DNA of 64,000 nt from NCBI RefSeq assembly GCF_003054445.1, contig NC_042508.1, forward strand, positions 1,116,001 to 1,180,000. The letters are read 5' to 3'. Source of the stretch: Pichia kudriavzevii. Taxonomy: Eukaryota; Ascomycota; Pichiomycetes; Pichiales; Pichiaceae. The first letter of the stretch is position 1. Each line of letters begins with the position of its first letter. The translations under genes were made by a program, and so were the position numbers. The notes under the pieces were generated by a model. It had not been told where the DNA came from, did not search any database, and saw only the letters and a list, made by a program, of their open reading frames with translations. This document shows positions 1 through 8,153 of the stretch, piece by piece.

Positions 1-110
1 CAGTATAACACTGTTGATTTTGCCTTCCAATATATATCACATTAACCTTGATATATAAGTTGTAGTATAAGTATACATATATTCAAAACATTTAATACTT
101 TATAGAATAA

Positions 111-839
111 TCACACATTTATCCAAGAGGCCGCCCAATATTTCGTTTCGTGCCCTGGTTCTTTATCCACCCATAGTATTCCGTAAGAAATCATTTCGTC
201 AATTGTGCTTCTACATCTGGAACTTTTCCAGCCAAAATTGTCACGAAGGATTGAGATGCTAACATATCCTAATATGTTTGCCGTATCAATTATTGTGCTT
301 TGGTCGACATCTAGCTCTTGGGGTATACTTTTGATATAGTTTCGTTTTCCAATTTGAATTAGTTGTAATTCACCTCCCATGATTTTCAGATGGCTGCAAG
401 CTTCAAGGACATCTTTGGAAGTAAACTTCATGTGTAGATCTTTATTCACCCAAGAATCCTCGTTGATCAACTCAACAAGATCGTCAACCGTTATAATCCC
501 TCCATTTATGGGTCTAGTTTCTGTACAAAGCTCAATCATCTTCAGGCATAGCTGGTTGTTCCTTTCAATTTCCGCTTCTTGTCCTTCAAGCGTGGAAGCA
601 ACAACTAGGGGAGGAATACCAAACGCAGAACATATTTCTTGGAAGGTTGTACGTATTTGTTCATCATTGATGATTTCAGAAGAATGCTCCTCCTGGAAGG
701 ATATCAATGCAGTCTGGAAAACTTGTAATTGAGTTAATAGCTGTTCCTTTTGTTCATTTGACAATGCTGTCCCCAAATGTTTGTATTTCTGATCCACAAC
801 TTCGTTATGCAATGAAGAAATTCCTCGTTCCTGTGACAT
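111..839 (-). CDS. SNF8: ESCRT-II subunit Snf8/Vps22 (EAP30 family)
   Basis: The product is the Snf8/Vps22 subunit of ESCRT-II, which acts at endosomes with Vps25 and Vps36 to sort ubiquitinated cargo into multivesicular bodies. The 242-residue protein aligns by eye with yeast and human Snf8 from end to end: an N-terminal helical hairpin with a KYKHLGTAL motif, a central FGIPPL stretch, an NGGIIT segment, then two winged-helix domains ending in LGYVSISILRDNFGW and a WVD...YWAASW tail. An in-frame ATG 51 bases upstream (888-890) would add 17 residues. I prefer the internal ATG because the family begins with the RGxxxL helix that follows it. The gene diverges from RPN3 over 213 bases. Identification is secure; the start is less so. 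Confidence 0.9.
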   Translation of the reverse strand: MSQERGISSLHNEVVDQKYKHLGTALSNEQKEQLLTQLQVFQTALISFQEEHSSEIINDEQIRTTFQEICSAFGIPPLVVASTLEGQEAEIERNNQLCLKMIELCTETRPINGGIITVDDLVELINEDSWVNKDLHMKFTSKDVLEACSHLKIMGGELQLIQIGKRNYIKSIPQELDVDQSTIIDTANILGYVSISILRDNFGWKSSRCRSTIDEMISYGILWVDKEPGHETKYWAASWINV

Positions 840-1052
840 TACTCTTACATCAACAGGAAGAAGAAAAAATGAAGGGAGTCTTGTTATCATGATAAGCTTG
901 TAGAGTCTCTCTTGTGCCTCTCATACTGAAAAGTGTGTGCTCGCTCACCATCAATTTTTCTGTGTCTGAAATGATGTTGGCAAATCTTTATTTGCCACCC
1001 TTAGTTTCTTTGATGCCAACCAGATTAGACCCATTGGCCACTTTGTCCCACA
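840..1052. promoter_or_regulatory. Shared divergent promoter of SNF8 and RPN3
   Basis: This 213-base gap is the only space for the promoters of both SNF8 (minus) and RPN3 (plus). It contains the PACE element listed separately and a near-PACE GTTGGCAAA at 975-983. An ATG at 1013-1015 opens a 16-codon reading frame that overlaps the RPN3 ATG out of frame. It would act as an upstream ORF only if transcription starts before it. Confidence 0.6.
991..999 (-). promoter_or_regulatory. PACE element, Rpn4-binding site
   Basis: TTTGCCACC on the plus strand is the exact reverse complement of GGTGGCAAA, the proteasome-associated control element bound by Rpn4 in yeasts. It lies 54 bases before the ATG of RPN3, which encodes a proteasome lid subunit and is the expected kind of target. 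Sequence match is direct; Rpn4 binding here is inference. Confidence 0.8.
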
Positions 1053-2480
1053 ATGACAACTGAATCTGAAATTGCGCCCAACGAGCATCAACTATTCAAA
1101 CAACTTGTTGGATTTTTGGAGTTGATTAAGGAGTCTTCTGTTAAATTTGATCCTCGTTATATACTTCGAGTTTTTCGTGAGTTAACTGCAATAAGAAGAC
1201 AAATTAGTGCTGACGACTTAGTTCGGTTGGTCCATCAGTTTTATCCGGCAATACATCCCAATGTTGAAAATCTAATCGAGGCCTTGACACCATTCAGAAT
1301 CAGTTTGACTGAAAATACGGGTGATGAAATGGAAATCGATAATGACCAAACCAGTGATTCTCATGAAGTTCTTCCGGAAATTGATGTTTTCGTACATCTT
1401 CTAGTTCAGATTTTCTTGCATGATAAGGGAGAAACTAAAGCGTTGTACAACTTCAACAAACATGTTATCAATGTTTTGAAAACATACAATTATAGAACTT
1501 TAGACTACATACAGGCAAAGGTGTGGTACTATATCTTCAGAGCTAGTGAATTGGCCAATGATTTAGTCAATATCAGGGTTGAATTGATGAATGCCTTTAG
1601 AACAGCAACATTGAGACATGATACAGAAACTCGTGCATCGGTTATTACGTTATTATTAAGAGACTACATTCTAAGTAACGACATAAATCAGGCATACAAT
1701 CTAGTTGAGAAAACCGAATTCCCCGATGAAGCATCCAATCCTGTTGTGGCGAGATACTATTACTATTTGGCAAGAATCCACACCATCCAGTTAGACTATT
1801 CATCTGCATTGGAATGTGTCACCACGGCAATTAGAAAGTGTCCTCAAACGAAAAATGCCAGTGGGTTCTTACAAAGTGCCACTAAGTTGCAAATCATTAT
1901 TCAGCTTTTAACTGGTGAGATTCCCGAGTTGTCGAGTTTTGAAAACCCACAACTAGTAAAATCTTTGAAGGCATATTCTGAGGTCACAAAGGCGGTCAGA
2001 TTAGGTGACTTGACTATTTTCAGTGATGCGTTGGAAACGTTTGGTGAACAACTAAAGAAGGACAAAAATTACAATCTTGTTCTTCGTTTAAGACAAAACG
2101 TCATCAAGACAGGTATTCGGATCATTTCCCTAACGTATAAACGTATTTCGCTTAAGGATATCTGTATCAAACTCCACCTTGATAGTGAACTTACTGCAGA
2201 ATACGTCGTTGCGAAGGCAATCAAAGACGGTGTTGTCGAGGCCATGATTGATCACACCAAGGGGTACATGGAATCCCTGGAGGTGTCTGATGTGTACAGT
2301 AGCGTTGCTCCTCAGGAGGAATTTGATCGCCGTATCAAGTTTTGTATGCAGCTCCACAACGACTCTGTGAAGGCGATGAGGTATCCAATGAACAAGGAAC
2401 GTCGTGACGTTGACGCAGATATACAAGCCCGTGAACGTGAGCAAGAATTGCTACAGTTCCTCCAGGAGGAAGATTTCTAA
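1053..2480 (+). CDS. RPN3: 26S proteasome regulatory subunit Rpn3
   Basis: This is the Rpn3/PSMD3 subunit of the 19S lid, a scaffold needed for degradation of ubiquitinated proteins. The 475-residue protein has the TPR-like helical repeats of the family (for example PVVARYYYYLARIHTIQLDYSSALECVTTA around residues 230-260), followed by a PCI domain at roughly 320-430 that includes a winged-helix part (YKRISLKDICIKLHL, then EYVVAKAIKDGVVEAMID). It ends in the acidic, Gln/Glu-rich tail typical of Rpn3. Length is close to that of other Rpn3 proteins. The perfect PACE site upstream supports both the identity and Rpn4 control. COX11 follows on the same strand after about 217 bases. Confidence 0.95.
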   Translation: MTTESEIAPNEHQLFKQLVGFLELIKESSVKFDPRYILRVFRELTAIRRQISADDLVRLVHQFYPAIHPNVENLIEALTPFRISLTENTGDEMEIDNDQTSDSHEVLPEIDVFVHLLVQIFLHDKGETKALYNFNKHVINVLKTYNYRTLDYIQAKVWYYIFRASELANDLVNIRVELMNAFRTATLRHDTETRASVITLLLRDYILSNDINQAYNLVEKTEFPDEASNPVVARYYYYLARIHTIQLDYSSALECVTTAIRKCPQTKNASGFLQSATKLQIIIQLLTGEIPELSSFENPQLVKSLKAYSEVTKAVRLGDLTIFSDALETFGEQLKKDKNYNLVLRLRQNVIKTGIRIISLTYKRISLKDICIKLHLDSELTAEYVVAKAIKDGVVEAMIDHTKGYMESLEVSDVYSSVAPQEEFDRRIKFCMQLHNDSVKAMRYPMNKERRDVDADIQAREREQELLQFLQEEDF

Positions 2481-2654
2481 GTATGTAAATACCTATTTAG
2501 CCTAAGTAAAGGAATAATGAAAAGCAGCAGAATGTAGAACAAGTTGTCGTGAATCAAACGAGATGCTCAAAAGCAAATCCCGCGAGTTGGGAAACGGCGA
2601 TGAAATTTGACATCACTAGGTTGATGAACGTCAATGGATAACTTCTAGTGCCCC

Positions 2655-2723
2655 ATGGTCTTGGAGAACATATTGGTGAAGGTGTCTCTGTACGGTGATG
2701 TTAAGGCGGATTTTCAGAACTAG
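2655..2723 (+). other. Possible upstream ORF overlapping the COX11 start
   Basis: An ATG at 2655 opens a 22-codon frame that ends with TAG at 2721-2723, past the COX11 ATG at 2698 and in a different frame. If the COX11 mRNA begins upstream of 2655, ribosomes that start here would bypass COX11. Transcript start is unknown, so this is only a candidate. Confidence 0.35.
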
Positions 2724-3534
2724 TATACAAGCGCCCCTTCGGGATGTTGGGCTGATTCCCGAACTTGCCCACCATAGGAGATATGTACATGCCAGTTGTA
2801 TTGCAAAATACGAAGTTCCTGGTGGTGGGTCGTCAGAACATCAGGTATCACCACGAGCAAACCGGAAGGAGCTTCCAAAGATGTCTTTGGCAGAGTTCCA
2901 AGCATTGAGAGATAAGTACCATGGAGAAAAGAAGAGGTATGAGAGGCAAACCACCATTTATTATTCGTTATCCATGATGATGATTTTCCTTGCATTATCG
3001 TATGCGAGTGTCCCCTTGTATCGTGCAATTTGTCAACGTACTGGATGGGGTGGTACACCAATCACCGACAAGAGCAGGTTCACGAGGGACAAGCTAACTC
3101 CAGTAGCTACAGAGAGAAGACTGCGGGTATCCTTTACGGCGGAGACAAGTGGTGCGTTACCATGGAAGTTTGTACCGCAACAAAGAGAAGTTTATGTTGT
3201 CCCCGGAGAGACTGCCTTGGCCTTCTACAAAGCCAAGAATATAAGTGACAAGGACATTACTGGCATGGCCACATACTCAGTGACTCCCGATCATGTAGCG
3301 CCTTACTTCAACAAGATCCAGTGTTTCTGCTTTGAGGAGCAGCGGTTGGCCAAGGGTGAGGAGGTTGATATGCCCTTGTTTTTCTTTATCGATCCAGAGT
3401 TTTCCAGAGATCCGGCAATGAGAAACATCGAAGATGTTGTGTTGCACTATACATTCTTCAAGGCAAAACACGACGAACAACACGACCAGTTGTTTAGTGA
3501 AGCTGCCAAGAGGAATGAGAACCAAACGAAATGA
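2698..3534 (+). CDS. COX11: Cytochrome c oxidase copper chaperone Cox11
   Basis: Cox11 is an inner-membrane protein that delivers copper to the CuB site of Cox1. The 278-residue product has a basic, Arg-rich mitochondrial presequence (LRRIFRTS...), one transmembrane helix at about 87-106, and an intermembrane-space domain. The domain keeps the conserved Cys near the membrane (AICQRTGW) and the copper-binding CFCFEEQ motif at about residues 209-215. The first ATG is at 2698; the GTG just before it is not a likely start. The 5' end may carry an overlapping upstream ORF. The gene converges on XYL2 across an AT-dinucleotide run. Confidence 0.95.
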   Translation: MLRRIFRTSIQAPLRDVGLIPELAHHRRYVHASCIAKYEVPGGGSSEHQVSPRANRKELPKMSLAEFQALRDKYHGEKKRYERQTTIYYSLSMMMIFLALSYASVPLYRAICQRTGWGGTPITDKSRFTRDKLTPVATERRLRVSFTAETSGALPWKFVPQQREVYVVPGETALAFYKAKNISDKDITGMATYSVTPDHVAPYFNKIQCFCFEEQRLAKGEEVDMPLFFFIDPEFSRDPAMRNIEDVVLHYTFFKAKHDEQHDQLFSEAAKRNENQTK

Positions 3535-3619
3535 AAACCAGAGGACACACAGTCATGTATATAGGAAATGCTAAACACGTAGATATATAGGTATATGAAA
3601 GAGACATATTGTATACATC

Positions 3620-3657
<38 letters not shown>

Positions 3658-3685
3658 AAGAGCCAACTGATCCATCAGACCCTCT
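3535..3685. repeat. AT-dinucleotide run between convergent COX11 and XYL2
   Basis: The gap between the two convergent stop codons contains an almost pure TA/AT repeat at 3620-3658 with one interruption. Such runs can serve as efficiency elements for 3' end formation on both strands (TATATA is an established yeast efficiency element), so a bidirectional polyadenylation region is a reasonable inference. Confidence 0.6.
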
Positions 3686-4783
3686 TTATGGAGGTCCTTC
3701 GATCATGATCTTGATACTCTTGCCTTGTTTAGAAAACTCATAGGCCTCCACGGCCTGTTCAAACTTGAAGCGATGGGTGATCAAAGGCCGAACATTGATT
3801 TTCCCATCCTTCAACAACTGGACAGAATACTTGTAGTCATCAACAGAGTACCTAAACGAGCCCTTCACCGTCAACTCCTTCTCCAAAACGGCCGCTATGG
3901 GGAACTTGTCCAGAGTGTCGCCGCCCATCCCGACCTGCACAAATCTTCCCTTCTTGGCTAGGGATCGAATGCACATGTTGATGCAATACTGGTTCCCCGT
4001 GGCGTCGATGCCACAAGTTGGCAATTCGTCCTCGTCCCAGATGTCTTTAATACATGCAAGCAAATCTTCAAAAGTTTTCCCTTTTGAGTTGAAACAATGT
4101 GTTGCCAACTTGTGTTGCACTGCAAAGTCTAATTTCTCATTCACAATATCGACAATGAGAACCTTATCGCAGCCAAACGCCTTAGCGACACCAGCGGCAA
4201 GAAGTCCAACTGGTCCTGCTCCAAACACCACCATCGAATCTCCGAATTTCACATCAATTAGTCTGTTTGCATGTACACCAACAGATAGAGGTTCCACCAA
4301 CGCACCTTCTTCTAGTGAGACATGATCTGGTAATTTGACGACAAAATCCTCCGGCAATACATAGTATCTGCAGAGTGTGCCGTCGTAGGGCGGTGTTGCT
4401 GCAAACGCCATGTGGGGGCACAAGTTGTAGTTGCCGGCCTTGTATTCCTTGGAGAGTCTTGAGGGAACACCTGGTTCGCATGCAACTCGGTCTCCCGGCT
4501 TCAACCGTGTAACGCTGTCGCCAACTTGGACAATTATCCCTGCCGATTCATGGCCTAACACCATTGGAGATTCGACCTTGAAGGATCCACAAGAACCGTG
4601 CTCGTAATAGTGGACATCGGATCCACATAGTCCAGTATGTGTGATTGCAATCTTGACATAGTTTGGCTCGGGGATTTCAGGAACAGGTCTCTCCTCAAAG
4701 CGGATTTCCCCGATTTTCTCAAGTACAACACTGGGATTGTCCTCTTTCAAGTTGTTTAAATCAAGTGTAGAGTCAATGGTCAT
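3686..4783 (-). CDS. XYL2: NAD-dependent xylitol dehydrogenase (sorbitol dehydrogenase family)
   Basis: This zinc-dependent medium-chain dehydrogenase oxidises xylitol to D-xylulose, the second step of fungal xylose use. The 365-residue protein has catalytic-zinc ligands Cys53 (GLCGSDVHYYEHG) and His78-Glu79 (GHES), the Rossmann motif GAGPVG at 188-193, and Asp212 at the end of the next strand (VLIVDI), which marks NAD rather than NADP preference. The structural-zinc lobe at 102-122 keeps only one of four cysteines, with Ser, Ser and Tyr at the others. S. cerevisiae Xyl2 shows the same pattern, so this is probably ancestral loss, not damage. XKS1, the next enzyme, lies 3.4 kb away. A sorbitol or L-arabinitol preference cannot be excluded. 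Confidence 0.9.
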   Translation of the reverse strand: MTIDSTLDLNNLKEDNPSVVLEKIGEIRFEERPVPEIPEPNYVKIAITHTGLCGSDVHYYEHGSCGSFKVESPMVLGHESAGIIVQVGDSVTRLKPGDRVACEPGVPSRLSKEYKAGNYNLCPHMAFAATPPYDGTLCRYYVLPEDFVVKLPDHVSLEEGALVEPLSVGVHANRLIDVKFGDSMVVFGAGPVGLLAAGVAKAFGCDKVLIVDIVNEKLDFAVQHKLATHCFNSKGKTFEDLLACIKDIWDEDELPTCGIDATGNQYCINMCIRSLAKKGRFVQVGMGGDTLDKFPIAAVLEKELTVKGSFRYSVDDYKYSVQLLKDGKINVRPLITHRFKFEQAVEAYEFSKQGKSIKIMIEGPP

Positions 4784-5243
4784 AGCTGTAGCGAATCGAG
4801 AGGGTGTGTAATGTAGATACAGGACACGTTGAGCATAGGAGGATGGGAACAGTCTCTGTAAGGTTTCTTATCTCTTGAGTCTGCGGGGACTGGAGGAGGA
4901 TGCTCGAATTGGGAAGTGAAAATAGTCAGGTGGGGCATCCGAAGGGAGAGAAGTGGGAAAGGGGCTCAGCTGCATTTTTAAGGCGTGCACGTGACTTTGC
5001 ACTATGTTTTAAGGTTTTTTGTATGAAGATGTCAACAGACGTCAATGTGTATAAGTGTATTATCAAATCAATTGATCTATAAAGGAGGAGGTGAAAGAAA
5101 CAAGGAAAGTATATAATTTTGTAAGATAAGATAAGATTAGATAAGATAGGGCAGGATAGCATCGAATAGCATCGAATAGCATAGTATAGTATAGAATGGA
5201 CGTCGTGGAGGGTGTATAAACCTGATGGTGAAGAACCCAGCTA
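4784..5243 (-). promoter_or_regulatory. XYL2 upstream region
   Basis: This 460-base gap holds the XYL2 promoter and the 3' end of the ODC-type carrier gene, both on the minus strand. A GCGGGG core at about 4883-4888 resembles a Mig1-type glucose-repression site (SYGGGG), and a GATAA cluster lies further up. I see no clear TATA box. Factor assignments are inference from short motifs. Confidence 0.4.
5125..5199. repeat. GATAA cluster followed by 10-bp ATAGCATCGA-type repeat
   Basis: Positions 5125-5150 read as four GATAA/GATTA/GATAGG steps in a row. At 5156-5199 a roughly 10-bp unit (ATAGCATCGA) repeats about three times and decays into TAGTATAGTATAG. The GATAA cluster would offer sites to GATA-family factors about 340 bases upstream of the XYL2 ATG. 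Confidence 0.6.
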
Positions 5244-6152
5244 CTATTTCTTGTCTCCATAGTATTGGCCTCTAAAGAAGTCCATACAGTTTGTGAAGAC
5301 AACAAGTAGAATACCACCACCTGGACCCAATCTCAGGACTTTTGGAAGGAATCCTTTATACAATGCAGAGACACCTTCTTCCCTCAAGACAATGCCAAGA
5401 GAGGGCCAAGTCCAATTGTATTTACGGACCTGACCTTCCACAATGGTTGCACTTTGGATTCTGGATTTGACAACATCGAATGGAATGTTCAAGGCAGTAC
5501 CAACGATACCACCAATCATACCACCCACCAAATCGTTGATGGTTTTCTGGGTCTTGTCCTTTGCCTTGGGTAACATGTCACGAACTTGGAAAATCACACC
5601 AAAATAGCCGGCATTCCATACAATATGTCTCCACAGTGTTGCCTCTAATCCGTTATACAAGGCCAAGATACCTTCATTTTTGACTGTCTTCATTAGAACA
5701 TCAATGGGACCGCTATACATGGACGCCTTGGACTTATCCTGTAACCGGATCTTCACCAACTCAAAGGGGACAACAACAAACGACTCGGTTGCACCTGCAC
5801 AAGCACCATTCAAAATTGCCAAACTTTGATTTAATTTTTCAACTCCAAAGACATTTTTCCAAAATTTCCCCCATTCATCATTAGCTGCAAATTTAATGGC
5901 ACGTTTAGGTGCTTCCATTAGAATTGGAGCTGAAATTCCCCTGTATAGAGTGGCTGGACCCTCATTTTTGACAATCTTTGTGAAACAATCCACAACCCCC
6001 TTATATTCGCCACTTGACCCAGACCCCACCTGGAGCTGGATCCTCGTTTTCACAACGTCCAATGGATACATTGTCAGGATTTCAGAGATGCCGGCAATGG
6101 CACCGGCATAGAATTGATATTGGAAAGGAATTGGACGCTCGTCAATGGACAT
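5244..6152 (-). CDS. ODC1: Mitochondrial 2-oxodicarboxylate carrier (Odc1/Odc2 type)
   Basis: This is a mitochondrial carrier family (SLC25) protein, most like Odc1/Odc2, which exchange 2-oxoglutarate and 2-oxoadipate across the inner membrane. From the ATG at 6152 the protein has 302 residues, the usual length. It has three repeats, each with a PxD/ExxKxR signature: YPLDVVKTRIQ, VPFELVKIRLQ and IPFDVVKSRIQ. It also has family-specific segments such as EAPKRAIKFAANDEW and LWRHIVWNAGYFG. The open frame extends 29 codons further up, but that stretch (MHTHHLRTNQTK...) is unlike the family. Choosing between Odc1 and Odc2 is not possible from sequence alone. Confidence 0.88.
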   Translation of the reverse strand: MSIDERPIPFQYQFYAGAIAGISEILTMYPLDVVKTRIQLQVGSGSSGEYKGVVDCFTKIVKNEGPATLYRGISAPILMEAPKRAIKFAANDEWGKFWKNVFGVEKLNQSLAILNGACAGATESFVVVPFELVKIRLQDKSKASMYSGPIDVLMKTVKNEGILALYNGLEATLWRHIVWNAGYFGVIFQVRDMLPKAKDKTQKTINDLVGGMIGGIVGTALNIPFDVVKSRIQSATIVEGQVRKYNWTWPSLGIVLREEGVSALYKGFLPKVLRLGPGGGILLVVFTNCMDFFRGQYYGDKK

Positions 6153-7258
6153 ATCTCTCTTTGAAATGGATAGTATGTATAAAAGACAATCTATAGACCT
6201 TGCTTTCGTCTGATTGGTTCTCAGGTGATGGGTGTGCAAAGCAAACAGTAATAGAAATCACCCTGTTAGTGTTTGTAAGATTGAGTTTAGAATCCTTAGA
6301 AATTTGAGAAACAACCAGCAAAGACGTGTTTAACAAATAAGATAAAGCGGTTCTAACCTATTACACCGCTGGCAATGACTGATTTTACCCCTCACACACA
6401 GGGTTTACATTGAAAAAAAAAACAAAAAAAAAAACAAAAAAGGCAAATGGGTAAAAGGTAACCGAAGAGAATACACGAAAAGAGTAATCGAAATAAGGCA
6501 ACGGGGGGGAAGAAAGCGTGAAAATACGAGCATGCCGGGGCGTGTAAACGCCGAAGGGTTGACGTGGTGCAGAACCGCAGACTACTGCGCCACACGGGGC
6601 TCGGATAATTCTTTTCAGTAGTTTCGAGTTCGTTGGAGGGGTCGGAGAAGAAAGTCCCCGGGCATCCGGTTTAGGAAGGGGCGAGGGAGTGGAGAAATGT
6701 AGGAAAATGGAAAAAGTTTAGAGAACCCCCCAATTTTTCTACATTGACGCCGGTACCGGTGCGAAACTGGTGAACGGTGTACATCAGTGCACCGCCACAA
6801 TGGGTGGACGGTATTAAATATATATGTATATATATATATATATAAATAATATTTATATTGATTATTTTTTTTTTTTCAATTTTCCTTTCTCGGTCTAACG
6901 AGCGGCAAATTTACCCAAACAGGCAGGCGGAAACAGAAGTGGGAGCGGAGCCGAAAACGCCGCGAGCTCGGAGATAACGGTCTTTATTTGTTTCTTTTTC
7001 ATGCTCTGGTTTCCCTTTTAATGGTGCTCCTTAATTAAGTGTAAGAAATTTGGGGAAGGAGAAATAGCGAATTTGTAAATAGTGAATGAGTGAGTGAGTG
7101 AGTGAGTGAATTGTGAGAGGGGGAAAAAAAAAAATAAACGTCTCGCAGAGAGGAGATATAAATTTGTGAGCAAGTGCAAGTGCAAGTGTTTTAACTTTGA
7201 GTTAATTAGCAATTGTATCCTTTCCCATTTACCAGTTGTATAACAGCAAACAACAACA
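6153..7258. other. Long divergent intergenic region, ODC-type carrier / ISU1
   Basis: This 1.1-kb gap separates divergent genes. It has poly-A tracts (6414-6440), a GC-rich stretch at about 6520-6780 with a GGCGT-GTAA-ACGCC hairpin near 6549 and a CCGGTACCGG palindrome near 6750, and a TA run at 6813-6845. A GTGA tetranucleotide repeat lies at 7083-7107 and a GCAAGT hexamer repeat near 7169-7188, both close to ISU1. I find no convincing gene here; short open frames on the minus strand lack recognisable protein features. Confidence 0.5.
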
Positions 7259-7795
7259 ATGTTTACCCGTTCAAGTTTACTCAGACAACCATTCAAGAAT
7301 ACCCTGAGAGCTGCTGCCAGATTACAGCAGTCCCGCTATTATCATCCTAGAGTGATTGACCATTATCAAAATCCTCGTAATGTCGGTACCATGGACAAGA
7401 GCATGGAGAACGTTGGCACTGGTTTGGTGGGTGCCCCTGCATGTGGTGATGTGATGAGGCTCCAGATCAAAGTCAACGACAAGACCGGTGTCATTGAGGA
7501 TGTGAAGTTCAAGACGTTTGGATGCGGTTCGGCTATTGCCAGCTCGAGTTTTGCTACAGAACTCGTCAAGGGCATGACTTTGGAAGAAGCTGAGGGTATC
7601 AAAAACACAACCATCGCCAAGGAGCTCTCGCTTCCTCCAGTGAAGTTGCACTGCTCAATGTTGGCCGAAGATGCTATTAAGTCCGCCATCAAGGATTATA
7701 GGACAAAGAGAAACAAAGTCACCTTGGGTCCAGAGGCTACCGCTGGTGAAGCTCAGGCGACAGCTCCATCTCCTGCCTCCTCAGGCGCCGCTTGA
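7259..7795 (+). CDS. ISU1: Mitochondrial iron-sulfur cluster scaffold protein Isu1
   Basis: Isu1 is the matrix scaffold on which Nfs1, Isd11, Yfh1 and ferredoxin build [2Fe-2S] clusters. The 178-residue protein has an Arg-rich presequence (about 1-27), then the IscU fold with three cluster cysteines: Cys62 (PACGD), Cys89 (FGCGSA) and Cys132 (LHCS). The LPPVK motif at 125-129 is the binding site for the Hsp70 Ssq1. The last 25 residues are an Ala/Pro/Ser-rich extension beyond the IscU core and look disordered. Only one copy is in the window, so Isu1 versus Isu2 cannot be told. Confidence 0.95.
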   Translation: MFTRSSLLRQPFKNTLRAAARLQQSRYYHPRVIDHYQNPRNVGTMDKSMENVGTGLVGAPACGDVMRLQIKVNDKTGVIEDVKFKTFGCGSAIASSSFATELVKGMTLEEAEGIKNTTIAKELSLPPVKLHCSMLAEDAIKSAIKDYRTKRNKVTLGPEATAGEAQATAPSPASSGAA

Positions 7796-8153
7796 GTCTT
7801 TCTATCTCCCCAGGCTTATTTGCACACCATTTGGTATATCTTGTCATGTTCCGCTGTTTGTGTTTTCCCCTGTATCCAATATATTCCTTTATGTATCTTT
7901 ACTTATAAATAAATATAGCAACTGTTGATGTCTACATGGTTCGCTGTCCGAGTCGAGAAGGTGGTGTAGAATGGCGTTCAAGTAGGATGTTTGATCATTA
8001 ATCTCCGTGTCTGGACCCGGAGAATGAAATGGGAGGGGAGAAGATTATCTCTCCGGCTATCTATCTCTCCGTCTATCTATCTATCTATCTATCGATATAT
8101 CTACCAATCGATCTGTCTGCGTGTCGCTCGATAGGCATATATTCCTCTTGGCT
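7796..8153. repeat. Convergent ISU1/XKS1 gap with CTAT microsatellite
   Basis: This 358-base gap lies between convergent stop codons. An imperfect CTAT/CTGT tetranucleotide repeat runs from about 8056 to 8120, with the purest part at 8074-8093. An AT-rich segment at 7880-7920 suits ISU1 3' end formation. I see no gene. Confidence 0.6.

Noticed and set aside
2483-2488. GTATGT just after the RPN3 stop
   Set aside because: No TACTAAC branch site follows before COX11, so there is no intron.
6569-6600. TGGCGCAGT on the minus strand, like a tRNA A-box
   Set aside because: No matching B-box or acceptor stem follows.
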